In this document: positions 24,801-34,165 of the stretch, piece after piece
How positions within the stretch are numbered: the stretch's first letter is position 1
Layout of the letters: every line of letters begins with the position of its first letter
NCBI GenBank assembly: GCA_003439945.1
Contig: QVRM01003916.1
Span: forward strand, 216,501-280,500
Direction of reading: 5' to 3'
Length of the DNA: 64,000 nt
DNA from: Dermanyssus gallinae
Lineage: Eukaryota; Arthropoda; Arachnida; Mesostigmata; Dermanyssidae
Translations under genes and position numbers: made by a program
The notes under the pieces: model-generated
The model's input: the letters and a program-made list of their open reading frames with translations, nothing else
What the model was told of the DNA's origin: nothing
Database searches by the model: none

Positions 24801-24974
24801 TGCTGCGCTCTTGGTTCGATCTGAAAACCATTCCTTTTTGTTTGTTGCCATCGCTTGATTTGGTTCGCTCACCGCCACTAGCTTGGCTCTTCTTCTTGTG
24901 GCTATCTCTTCGACCATGTCATGTGCGTATCTACTTCTGTTGCAGTTTACTTGAATTATTTTAATCATGTTCAT
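21870..24974 (-). CDS. Element 2 ORF2: endonuclease-reverse transcriptase (intact)
   Basis: 1034 codons. APE endonuclease at about residues 5-210: IIQVNCNRS, SEPN with Glu37, GDFNAASETW at 125-134, STVDLTLC and LSDH at 200-203. RT at about 415-680: RSPGPDGIP, YRPVCLLNTLAKGYE, motif A LDVRNAFNS (548-556), motif B AGVPQGSILGPLLWN (599-613), YADD (633-636) and KYLGVLLD. The C-terminal knuckle CVHCEDGIDDDPEHTLLKC (908-926, CX2CX9HX4C) is typical of the R1 clade. There is no RNase H. The start codon overlaps the ORF1 stop as ATGA (24974-24971), a layout that suits termination-reinitiation, which is known for the R1-clade element SART1. All catalytic residues I can identify are present. Identity to element 1 ORF2 looks about half by eye, so these are different families of one lineage. 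Confidence 0.95.
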   Translation of the reverse strand: MNMIKIIQVNCNRSRYAHDMVEEIATRRRAKLVAVSEPNQAMATNKKEWFSDRTKSAAIINTGSAQITKHGSGPGFVWVELLEGWRLYSCYSSPNGSLDELEDLLSEIGISITEATNGKGVVVTGDFNAASETWGSRRTNKRGNILMEWAASLDLYIQNDGKDPTFHRAGYQSTVDLTLCNDTIANKIKDWTVLTEEENLSDHYCIEFTLELQQKALPIRSKMYYRIKDEKVFKSELKKAILTTSPHTPKELHDALKRACSRATKRPHPRRATCQPKHWWNSVIAQKRADCNRAKRELKKRHRTREAEILALENYRRLRALLKNEIAESKKLYWRQMIKDINDKPWGKPYKMIRGRGVQAPKVTLPDTEVVHILNNLFPQHGHFNREAYARRRTTSEEEEFPPITRAEVLIAAERLKPGRSPGPDGIPPIAVKILFREHPEVVAAVFTKAMASGEMPRDWKRAEVVLIPKSNGGYRPVCLLNTLAKGYEAILEDRLRTFAEQQGLLSSNQYGFRKKRSVLTAIQRITAKADLLHGEPIYKRKLLVAVLLDVRNAFNSLPWKGILDTLVRKAVPSFLVRAVSGYLEDRKVFNGTVEIDMTAGVPQGSILGPLLWNITYDDVLRQDLPEGVEMIAYADDLAILSQAKTEEELELKTNMALWSTKRWMDSAGLQLAPEKSEAIVLTGRKRVDSMKLMVAGQEIKQVTEAKYLGVLLDKGLRGTNHIRKCTGKAAKAANAIGKILPNLHGPRECRRRLLMSVTESIALFAAPVWLQNTLKTKTAKTALRRTQRTAALRILQAYRTVSTNAALVLAGSPPWDLVVNERKSIWEGGSESNKEAAREKTIRLWQEEWDAIPAGSSGYSLRLLIPDIKKWIDRPAGEMNFFLTQCLTGHGDFQSYLFRIGKAPSVTCVHCEDGIDDDPEHTLLKCKGLEQARTTAIALLRLRWAKEAGKQGFGIPDPPKSSMRTFVEYICSTASAWRLGEEMATAVMKKKAELGRYRRERIALTTSTDDVACNQTGSQVLGQARRTGGGTRE

Positions 24975-27292
24975 TGCTGTTGTGTAGAAGTTGTTCCTTG
25001 GTTCTCTGGTTGTTGGAAACGGGCCGCCCCTCTGGAGCCTTTTTGTGCCCAGCCATCTGATGTACGCTTGTCTCGCTGAGCTTCCTTCCTCTGTTCCCTA
25101 GCCGCTTTCTTCTCCTCTTTCTCTTTTTGCTCGGCCCGTAATTCCCTGGCCTTGGCTTCCCTCTCTTCTGCCGCCGCCCTCGCGGCTTGTTTCCTTTCGT
25201 TAAGTAGTTTCGCGTACTGCGGGCAAGCCATTGTTCTCGGTTTATGATCTTTCTCGTTGCACATGTAGCACGAGATATCAGTTTCCTTGCATTCCCTGGC
25301 TATGTGTCCCTCTTTCCCGCATCTATAACATCTCTTAGCAGTTTCCCCCTCACTTTGGCAGTCTCTTGCTATATGGCCGATATGATTGCATCTATAGCAT
25401 GTTGGGATTTGAAACCATTCTTCAACCCTGCATAGGCGCCCTGATATGGTGATGCCTTTTTTGGCCACAAGCTTCTTAGCGTCACGACTGGGTAAGGTCA
25501 CTAAGCATTGCCATGTTCCTCTCTTGTTGCTTTTTGGTGTTTCCGCTTGTATCTTTGTAGTTTCATGCAGGTCCAACGAATTGCGCAGGACTTTCGATAT
25601 CTCGTCTAGAGTGAGGAAAGGGTTAACGTCCCTTAGCACAACGGTTTGAGTGGGACCCGTCGCTTCCCTAATGTCGACCTCCATTCCTGTTCCCTGTCGC
25701 AGGGCGTTTGCGAAGGACATGCCACCTCCGGTTCCCTTTTCCGTGATTCTGAGGATTAAGTCACCATCTTTATTTTTCTTGACGGGTCCGATCTTAACCG
25801 TGGCATCATTTTGCTTGATATGAGGTGCAATGTCTCTAATCATGTCATCCACGGACTTGCCCTCTTTTGCTTTTATCCTTATGGAACTTTGACACGTGGT
25901 CGTTCGTTCTTTGCTTTTCATTGGCAGGTCCGGGCTCCTTCCGTCTACCATGAGTTCCGCTTTTCCTCCTGTTTTTCTGCAGCAGACTTCCGTTGCTCTC
26001 CTGATGGACTGTCCTTGCCAGTCTGGAGAGATGTATAGTCCCACAGTGCTGTTGGTATTTGCCGAATGACTTTTTTCTAGGACCTTGTTGAGGCTTGACA
26101 GGAACTGTTCTGGAGTATTTTCTGTGCTTCCAACACCGATCACGAGTAACCTTGTGTTGCTACTGGCTGAGGCAGCAGTGGGTTCCTCTGCGTCTGCCGA
26201 GCTTACGTCAACTAGTTCCAATTGCTCACTACTGCGCAGAACTGCCACCCCACCAATTGGAAGCCGAGTCACGGAGCCGACCAGTGGAAACTGGCTACTC
26301 ATCTTTTTGAGTACGTTCAGGTCCTTCTCTGAATTTTTGTTTATGAGCATAGCTCTTGATTCCCTGTCGGCTGTTATGCTGTCTTGTATGATACGAGTGG
26401 CCTTGAAGGTTAGTTCCGGCCATTCTTCTGCCACCAGCCTGGCTGTCTCTTCCAGGGAAGACAAAGATGCGATTTTATTTTCAATGTCCTTTGCCCTCTG
26501 TATGTCCTTATGTTCGTCTTCTTCTTCTCGCTGACACTTTGAGCACGTCCGTGCAAGCCTTTTCTTTTCGATTTGAGCCTGCAGTTCTTCCGCTATGGCT
26601 TTCCATTTTGCTGTCTCTTCTTGTGCTATAGTTATTTTTATCTCCCATTCCTCAGTCTCTTTGGATCGATTGTCTTGGATCACGTTTAGTTCGTCTTTTA
26701 ATTTCTGCAGCCGCCTCTGGGCATCGTCTTGGGCCGCCAGCTTGTCCTCGACGTCGGCCTGCAGCAGCAGAGCTCTACTTTCAAGCCTAGTTATGGCAAC
26801 TTTAATGTCCCCCTTGGTAGTAACATGTTTTTCTTTCAGTATTTTGAGCTGTCTGACGACTTCCAGGAGGCTCTTCATAGCTTCATGGTTCGTGCCTGGT
26901 TCCGAGGTTACTTCTAGTTGAGTCCTACCTTCGGCTCGTGCTTTCTTAATCGACTTGCCCGTTCGTTGCTGTTCTTCACCTTTGTTTGCCTCTCTCTCCT
27001 CCCGTTGTAGGTCTTCTGGAGATTCAATCATCGTTCGTTTTCGCCTAGTGTTCTCGGGGTATCTGAGGTCTTCTTCTACCTCCTTGTCAGCCTCTAATTG
27101 CTTGTCCGTGTTTTTTTCTGCAACGTGAGCTTTACCGCCGAAATATTCCTGCGGGGTTGTTTTGTTCTCTTTTGTTTCATCGCTTTTGTTCGTCTGTCCA
27201 TTTCTTTTATCCTCCAATATTTCCTGTTCTTCGTCATTCTGACTTACTTCAGCTGGCTGTCCTGGGTCCCTAGGACCTTTAAAGGGGTCCAT
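24971..27292 (-). CDS. Element 2 ORF1: Gag-like nucleic-acid-binding protein (intact)
   Basis: 773 codons from the ATG at 27292 (GAGGAGGAGACATGG context). Residues 1-130 are acidic, Glu/Lys/Asn-rich and probably disordered. About 135-265 looks like a coiled coil (ITRLESRALLLQADVEDKLA onward) and ends near CSKC. A middle domain (about 270-600) is conserved with element 1 (GSVTRLPIGGVAVLRSSEQ; RRATEVCCRKTGG). Three zinc knuckles follow: 632-645 CYRCNHIGHIARDC, 655-668 CYRCGKEGHIAREC and 675-690 CYMCNEKDHKPRTMAC (CX2CX4HX6C). Last is a highly charged Lys/Arg/Glu tail. In R1-clade LINEs, ORF1 proteins bind element RNA and form the ribonucleoprotein. It is the usual partner of the ORF2 just downstream. 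Confidence 0.93.
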   Translation of the reverse strand: MDPFKGPRDPGQPAEVSQNDEEQEILEDKRNGQTNKSDETKENKTTPQEYFGGKAHVAEKNTDKQLEADKEVEEDLRYPENTRRKRTMIESPEDLQREEREANKGEEQQRTGKSIKKARAEGRTQLEVTSEPGTNHEAMKSLLEVVRQLKILKEKHVTTKGDIKVAITRLESRALLLQADVEDKLAAQDDAQRRLQKLKDELNVIQDNRSKETEEWEIKITIAQEETAKWKAIAEELQAQIEKKRLARTCSKCQREEEDEHKDIQRAKDIENKIASLSSLEETARLVAEEWPELTFKATRIIQDSITADRESRAMLINKNSEKDLNVLKKMSSQFPLVGSVTRLPIGGVAVLRSSEQLELVDVSSADAEEPTAASASSNTRLLVIGVGSTENTPEQFLSSLNKVLEKSHSANTNSTVGLYISPDWQGQSIRRATEVCCRKTGGKAELMVDGRSPDLPMKSKERTTTCQSSIRIKAKEGKSVDDMIRDIAPHIKQNDATVKIGPVKKNKDGDLILRITEKGTGGGMSFANALRQGTGMEVDIREATGPTQTVVLRDVNPFLTLDEISKVLRNSLDLHETTKIQAETPKSNKRGTWQCLVTLPSRDAKKLVAKKGITISGRLCRVEEWFQIPTCYRCNHIGHIARDCQSEGETAKRCYRCGKEGHIARECKETDISCYMCNEKDHKPRTMACPQYAKLLNERKQAARAAAEEREAKARELRAEQKEKEEKKAAREQRKEAQRDKRTSDGWAQKGSRGAARFQQPENQGTTSTQQQ

Positions 27293-27336
27293 GTCTCCTC
27301 CTCTTTTTTTTTTCTCAAAAAATAATGTCTTTTTTT

Positions 27337-27545
27337 TATATATATATATATATATAGATTTTTTTATATATACATAGATACAGATTTTTTTTTATATATA
27401 CATATACACAATTTTTTTATATATACATATATACAGCTTTTTTATATATACATATATATAGATTGTCTATATATACATATACATAGATTTTTTTTTATAT
27501 ACATATATATATAGATTTTTTTTTTTTTTTTTTTTTTTATATAAT
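27337..27545. repeat. Tandem T-run/TATATACATA array upstream of element 2
   Basis: About seven irregular units of roughly 25-34 bp, each a T-run of 6-24 nt followed by TATATACATATA(C/T)A(C/G)A-like sequence. On the minus strand each unit reads as an A-run followed by a TA-type stretch, like a LINE poly(A) tail/(TA)n junction. Confidence 0.8.
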
Positions 27546-28171
27546 TATTATTGAGGAGCTATTATACGTATATCCTTATACGTACAACATGCGCTTTTTG
27601 CATATGTGTACACACAGCATATGCATAAGTAATCACCCGTATCTATACATGATTGCGAGGAACAATGCACAGATACGTACGGCCCCTTATTAGCACGTCA
27701 CGCCAAACATGCCAATGTATGCACGCGTGGGACAAACATTGCAGCCGTGTCGTACTGTTACAAATTATATATGTGCGCTGGGTACGGACCTGCACGTCCG
27801 CATGTTCACAAGCGTTGCTTATGTGTCCCCGCTACGTATGCACTGGACAGATTGTATGTAAACACGCTGGTAGTGCAGAACAGCTGATGTTCCAAAACCA
27901 CTGGATTGTTCGAGGCACCGATTGTAAACAAGTTTGCGTTCGAAGTTCGAGCGATTGAAAACGATGGCACTATCCGAGTTGACACGAAAATATGTACTGC
28001 ACAGTACCTGTGAGGTGTTTAAGATGTGCGCTGGATTTCTCACTAAGTGCCGTTAACCCAGTGCCGTTGCTCAGTCCGTTCAGGACCTCGGGATTCTCAC
28101 TTTTCACCGTTTTCCACAGAGCGAAGTTCACACTCGACCGTTCAGGGTGAGGTCTAGCAGACGGTATTGTT
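27546..28171. other. No gene recognised
   Basis: An open frame on + (27653-27958) has no recognised motif and is probably chance. Confidence 0.5.
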
Positions 28172-28310
28172 GATATATATATATATATATATATACATAT
28201 ATCTATATATATATATAGATAGATATATATACATATATATAGATATATATATATATATATACAGACATATCTATATATATATAGTATATATATATATATA
28301 TATATATATA

Positions 28311-28397
<87 letters not shown>

Positions 28398-28400
28398 CAT
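28172..28400. repeat. (TA)-rich array, about 230 bp
   Basis: TA array with regular GATATA, CATATA and ACAGACATA variants; open in several frames as (Tyr-Ile)n. Another (TA)n lies at 28519-28556. Confidence 0.95.
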
Positions 28401-28515
28401 ATATCTATATATTCGACTCGATCTACATACTGGAAAAAATACCGGAAATTAATTATTTTCGAGTTCTTTGTGCCACTCAATAGTTTACTTCTTTCCAAGT
28501 GCGTTCAAATCAACA

Positions 28516-28556
<41 letters not shown>

Positions 28557-28560
<4 letters not shown>

Positions 28561-29639
28561 GTTCGTTGTGTGTGTGTGAACAAGCGTATATATATACGTA
28601 TACGCTCTTCGTGAATATGCTGGCGTTACTACTCAAACAAAAAAAACCGACGCCCTAATGTGGTGCGCATCCATCAAAATGTTCGAATACGATAAGAGAC
28701 TTAAGCTCGAAGAGACGCCGAGTACGTTGGATGGTGAGAGACGGAGGAGCCAGGAAAGTTGGATGCGTACTAAGCGCGACTCAACGCTCGCTTGATAGCA
28801 GGGAAGCGGTATTTAGCTGGTATCTAGCCGAGTATGTGACGTGTGTTTCGTAGAGTTGTAGGCAACGTTCAGGGCTGTGCTCACCTGCCACGACAAGCTC
28901 TATCGTCGAGTTGAAAACCTCGTCAACTCGACGAGCGAATCTGCTTGGTGGGGGTAAGGGGTGCTACTTTTTCTTTTCTCCGCTTCCGCTATATATATAA
29001 ATATATATTCCCGATTCTCCAGCCTGTTTTACCTCGGACGGTTCCGTGTCTCTCTATCGATATCGAGACGGCTCTATGCACGCTATATACTCGTACATAC
29101 ATACGCACTCACCCCCCACATTACACACACATGTGGTACACACGCATACATCCACAGTCGACTATACGCTGCTCGATGAAATATACTGTACAGTGTAGCA
29201 TTAACACAAGTAGTAGACAAATCGAATTTGTAATAGTTCTTCCTAGTAGCAATAGTAGCAGCAGCAGTACTAGCAATAGTACCAGAAACCGTACGTACAA
29301 ACGGCCAGGGGAGCAGACAAGCGGTTGATATTTCGCAACGAAGCGAGCTTTTTGTCACTGTCGTCCGTTATCATCGTTAGCCGTGCACTTACGAGAAGAA
29401 GTCGTGATTTATGATCACCTCTGTTTGCCAAGCTGTCACGGGGTGGCGAAGCGGGCCTTCAGTTTCAGCCGCGCTACGACTACCCCCGCCGCATGTTGTT
29501 CTCGCATGATCAGCATATGTACGCATCGTCGTATCGGGAGTACGTATGAGCAGTGACTGCGGCAGCAGAGCACAGTGGCCGTATCAGGTATGCACGCGTG
29601 TGTCTTGCCGATCTATGTGTGTAGCTGTCACGGTATCTA
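28557..29639. other. No gene recognised
   Basis: Short CA-rich and (AGC)/(AGT)-rich patches (29110-29150, 29250-29285). No domain or RNA gene seen. Confidence 0.5.
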
Positions 29640-29935
29640 TCTGTTTAGCTACGTGCATTTCCACGTATGTTCCCGTCTTACCCACGTACTATAATACATT
29701 GCCTTCTACCCACGTGAGTTCCTGTCGTTGCCACGTTGCCTACATTGCCGTCTCCTCACGTATATATAGTGGTCTCTCCACGTACATTGAGGTCTCCACA
29801 CGTAGATGCCCGTATCCTCGAATATTCAGATATATATATATATATATATATATAGATTCGTTTTCCCACGTATCTTGCCGTCTGTGCATATATATTTCTA
29901 ATTTCCTCACTTACGTTACTGCTACCCCCCCCCCA
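29640..29935. repeat. Degenerate minisatellite with CCACGT core
   Basis: About ten irregular units of 25-35 bp. Most have the form (C/T)CCCACGTA followed by TTGCCGTCT or a close variant. Interrupted by (TA)n at 29829-29854. Confidence 0.65.
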
Positions 29936-30428
29936 TGTGCCAAAACGCCGCCGACACGGACAACGGCAGCATTTTGCCCGTCGCCAAACGTCTTGCAGAA
30001 TATGTTTTTTGCTAGCTACCTGTTGCTACCTGTCCTTCAGCTTCTTGTTGCTCCAATACTGATACTGCTGGTACTGTGGATGTGTAGTAAACGCACTCGC
30101 TTCAATTGAGCTCGTGTATCTCTAAAATAGGAGAGTAATAGCTTTGTTTTTGGCATTATTCTGTAGTTGTTGGCACTCCTTGCCACCCCTTTCTTTGGCC
30201 TCTCTGGCATCTACTCTCTCGCATTCGCCGAACGAACGAAGGTGCACACACAGAGATAGCCCTGGCTAGGTGTCGTTTAATTTCAGGGCGATCACGTTAG
30301 GCAAGTGCTCTTTCTGCTCTTCCAGCCTGCAGGGCGCAAAATATCGTCAAGTAGGGACTGCTTACAGATGGAAACACACGGAAATCTTATGTTGCTAAGA
30401 TTAGATAAAGCTTATTAATTATATAGAT
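29936..30428. other. No gene recognised
   Basis: No motif seen. Confidence 0.5.
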
Positions 30429-30560
<132 letters not shown>

Positions 30561-30595
30561 TCCTCGTTAGTATAGTGGTCAGTATCCCCGCCTGT
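30561..30595 (+). pseudogene. tRNA-Asp(GTC) 5' half
   Basis: Starts TCCTCGTTAGTATAGTGGTC and continues through AGTATCCCCGCCTGT. This matches the first 35 nt of the highly conserved eukaryotic tRNA-Asp: acceptor 5' strand, D arm and anticodon 5' stem. It stops inside the GTC anticodon. The 3' half of the tRNA is absent and LINE-type sequence follows. It cannot fold as a tRNA. The break in the anticodon loop is where tRNA halves are normally cleaved. Confidence 0.85.
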
Positions 30596-31150
30596 TCTAA
30601 AAAGCCCCGGCAGACTTACAAGGCACGCTGAACTCAAGCCATAGTGAGAAGAGCTCTTAGAAGGGCAGGGATACCATCTACGCCCGAACCAGTAGGTCTT
30701 AATGGCAGCAGTGAGTTGCGACCTGACGGGGTCACCATCCCGCTGTGGTCGCACGGAAAATGCCTTGTATGGGATGTAACGGTGTCATGCACGGCGGCGT
30801 TATCATATTTACGCCACAGCGCAGTCGAATCAGAATGGGTAGCAGAACGTGCGGACTCTGAAAAACGGAGGAAGTATCTAGAACTAACTAGAAGCTACCA
30901 CTTTGCACCCATTACACTAGAGACACTCGGCCCCATCAGCACAGGTACAGCAAAACTCCTGCAAGACATCGGAAAACGAATCGAAGACGTTACGGGCGAT
31001 CGACGCGAGGCCATGTTTTTGAGACAGATGATGTCTTTGGCCGAGTGTAGAGGGAACGTGGCTTCCATTATAGGCGCCATGAACTGACAGAAAGCGAACA
31101 GAGCAGGATAAACATGATTTAAACGTTCATACCTCACAATTGTATTAGCT
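30596..31150 (+). pseudogene. LINE 3' fragment with restriction-like endonuclease domain
   Basis: The open frame 30644-31087 reads RRALRRAGIPSTPEPVGLNG, then LRPDGVTIPLWSHGKCLVWD, then ITLETLGPISTGTAKLLQDI, ending in GNVASIIGAMN. I recognise the RPDG...LVWD-T layout as the C-terminal PD-(D/E)XK-like endonuclease region of restriction-like-endonuclease LINEs (R2/R4/Dong/NeSL group). The clade within that group is not resolved. The RT is absent, so it is a 5'-truncated dead copy. It lies between AAT arrays, which fits Dong, a member of this group known to insert into TAA repeats. A shorter copy lies at 33963-34165. Confidence 0.75.
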
Positions 31151-31151
31151 A

Positions 31152-31223
<72 letters not shown>

Positions 31224-31245
31224 CATAATAATAGTAATAATAATC
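31151..31245. repeat. (AAT)n array, 3' side of the LINE fragment
   Basis: AAT trinucleotides following the shared 3' end CCTCACAATTGTATTAGCTA. It is either the element's tail or the target array. Confidence 0.9.
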
Positions 31246-31600
31246 ATTGTTGTTGTTGCTGTTGCTGTTGTTGTTATGCCCTGTCTAGAAAAATGGCTGG
31301 AGTAGTTCACAAAAATCTTCGAGTACCTCGTGCCAGGAAGGCTAAATTCTTGCTTTGCTCGTTCCGGATTCTCCTGCGCGTCAAATCTGCGACGTTTGGA
31401 GCCATCTCGTCAAAAACACAGGCATTAAAAAAATCAACTTACCATTTAGATAACTAGTCTTTACTCAAATAGCCAACTGGCAAAAAAATAAGCTGTGCAG
31501 AATAAGTATAGCCGCTCTGTGTGCGTACATAAACAATTCTTCCCATATTACAACTACAAGCATTCACACTAGGATTTAAGTTTTAACGAGAAACGTTAAG

Positions 31601-31644
<44 letters not shown>

Positions 31645-33761
31645 GCGCTTAGCAGTATTTATTTATACGTTAATTGCTTAAGATTCTAACTAGTGCAGAC
31701 ATTTGCACAATGCATTGTTCACCGATACAAAGCCTCGGCGGTGAATAAACCCTGCTTGCCTACGGGCAGACGAAATTTGGCAAGTAACAACAACAACAAC
31801 AACAGCGTCAATAGAGCTAGCTGAGTGAGAACGTGCTATGTTGGCGCTGTGTTCTGAGACACCGGTTTACTAGTAGTACGTAAACATCTTTGTCGCTTCG
31901 GCTATACTAGTAGACCATGATTTATTCATCAATTTTTGGTGGAGATTCATGGTCTGCAAATTGGCGAGATAAATCGTCAGAAAGAACGCTACGTACCAGC
32001 ACCAGAGAGATGACAATAGCAAAACGATATAACAACAAAAACAATAACAATAATAGCGACAACAATATACAATGACAAACACAAGCACGATACACATACA
32101 CAGCGAAATGGTTGTCGTGCGTCTAACAACAAACATGACATTACATTAAGAGGGTGCCATTCAGGAAGCAGGTTGACTCGATCGTTGGCGCCCGGTTTCG
32201 TGAAGAACTTTCGTCGAATTGACGAGCGTAGAGCATTCAGGCCCGATCGCATGATCATCGCCTTAGTAGTACGCTCATGTTCGCTCATACTCTTCGTTCG
32301 GCGAAGATGTGCCATCTTCAGAAGGCAACAGCATCAACAACAATAATAATCCACAACGAACACCACCACAACCACAACCACAACCACCACCACCACCACC
32401 ACCAGAGGTAGAAGATCAAGGAGTTAGGTCCACTAACGTCACAACCTCCCTAGCACTTCCAGAGGGCGGCTCATGAAGACACCTGCTGTTGTTGCCACCG
32501 ATCGCAATCAATCAATCACCTCAACGAAGACATATACCGCTCACGCGTGAACCGGCGTACTTCAGCAGAACTGCCGAAAGAAGAGTTGATGAGCGATTGA
32601 GAGAGCGAACGATAGATAGTCTCCAGTCCACCAGCCCGCACGGCTGCGCCCACAATTGTGGGCGCAGGGGGGTGGAGAGTTAAGTTATTTAGTTCACACC
32701 CACTCACAAGTTCTTCGTCGTTGGTCCTCCGTCGGTCTGTCGAGCATTCCTTCTGTGATGATGCGCTAATAAATCACGCAATAGTAATGCCTTCGCAGGC
32801 CCGCACAGGTGGCAGATCTTCTTCGTCAACATCAACAAGGCATCACCATCATTCTTCAACATCAACAAGGCATATTTGATCACAACGATAACTATTACAC
32901 AACTGTGCACACAATGCAGCAATCTCAGCGACACTGAGGGGAGGCGGCGACGAAATTGGCATATGGCATTGCAGCAGCAGCAGAATCAACAAAAATAGCC
33001 ATATCGGCAGCAACAACAACAACAGCAACAACAACAACAATACATATGGCAATACATGTGAAAACAATATCAGCAGCAACAGCCTATAGGATGACGAATT
33101 TAACTCATGTCACTTACTCACACACACAGACGACGACATCTACAACAGCGTGCAATTGTCATAACGTGCCAGCAGTGGCACGAGCGATCAACGTACCACA
33201 TAACAGCGAGGCACGTATAGCGCCACTCTTAACGATAAACATCAACCACACAGGAACAACGAACAACGCAGTAGAAACAGCACAATGAATAGTAAACACT
33301 CGTCGAATTCGTACTACTAATTGTCGTCATCATCATCATCATAGCAATGAACAACAACGAGATGATTCTTGAGCACAGCAGCGCTAACTAGTGATCGAAA
33401 CACACTAGTCGGGAAATAAAGCATCATCAGAAGGCATCATATCATGCTCGTCAGTAGCCACAGAACGAGAGTACGCAACAAACAATACTGACACCTGCAC
33501 TTAAAGTGGGCGTATTTTCATCCACCTTCTCTGGTATCGTGCACACGCGCATATGTAACGGTGTACAACGGAGTAGTGAGTTGAGAAGATGCTCCAATTT
33601 GGCACAATCCGATCTACATCCACAAAGAGCCAAGACACAGCAAGTCACGTCGTAGGACTACGGCAATCATAGAGCTATAATAATAATAACTAATCATCTC
33701 ATCACTTGTCTAAAATGTATTTTGCCAGCCATTATTAGCGTTACGTATATGTTTGCCGTTT
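31246..33761. other. Gene-poor stretch rich in CAA/CAC repeats
   Basis: (TA)n at 31602-31642. The + strand is rich in CAA, CAG and CCA triplets at 31787-31805, 32325-32405 and 32975-33045. A 9-nt palindromic-type repeat (GGCTGCGCCCACAATTGTGG region, 32641-32665) is the only other structure noted. No coding exon is supported. Confidence 0.5.
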
Positions 33762-33776
33762 CTAATAATAATAATA

Positions 33777-33960
33777 ATAATCATTTTTTGAACAAGGATT
33801 TATTATGATTAATATGTACACATGTCCCAATTACTAAGATACTAATCACAGAATAGTTACAATATTGCTTTTATTATTACGATTGCTTGAGTGCCGGTAG
33901 CAACTCAATGTCAATTTGGCGTTGCTGTTCTGTAGTTCCAATAAATATAATAATTAATCC
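33777..33960 (-). mobile_element. Probable LINE 3'-end relic with ATT tail
   Basis: Minus-strand reading ends AATAAATCCTTGTTCAAAAA followed by ATTATTATT. It resembles the end at 34166-34230 (AATAAACCATTGTTCAAAAA plus ATTATT). No coding motif survives. Confidence 0.4.
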
Positions 33961-33962
33961 CT

Positions 33963-34165
33963 AAACGATATCGGAAAACGCATAGAAGATGTTACGGGCG
34001 ACCCATGCGAGATCTTCTTTTTTTGCGACAGATGATGTCTTTGGTCGTTTGTAAAAGGAATGTGGCTTCTATCATAAGCGCCATGAGTTGACTGAAAGTG
34101 CGCAGAGCATGATGAGTCTGGGTTAAACGTTCATACCTCACAATTGTACTAAGTGAACATTATAA
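33963..34165 (+). mobile_element. Second, shorter copy of the RLE-LINE 3' end
   Basis: Colinear with 30967-31150: GATATCGGAAAACGCATAGA, GATGTTACGGGCGA, CAGATGATGTCTTTGG, ATAAGCGCCATGAGTTGACT and CGTTCATACCTCACAATTGT. Diverged and frameshifted (an extra T-run at 34016-34025). It ends at a short AAT tail. Confidence 0.85.

Larger units (their letters stand above)
21623..27336 (-). mobile_element. R1-clade LINE, element 2 (both ORFs intact, inside (TA)n)
   Basis: A minus-strand non-LTR retrotransposon bounded by (TA)n at 21374-21622 (3' side, after A20) and by a T-run/(TA)n tandem array from 27337 (5' side). ORF1 (773 codons) and ORF2 (1034 codons) are both uninterrupted and overlap by ATGA. 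A 3' UTR of about 225 nt carries an 11-bp hairpin (21789-21831) and the cassette shared with element 1. The apparent 5' UTR is only about 45 nt (purine-rich, GAGGAGGAG just before the ATG) unless the upstream tandem array belongs to it. It looks full-length or nearly so and could encode all functions for autonomous movement. Confidence 0.9.
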
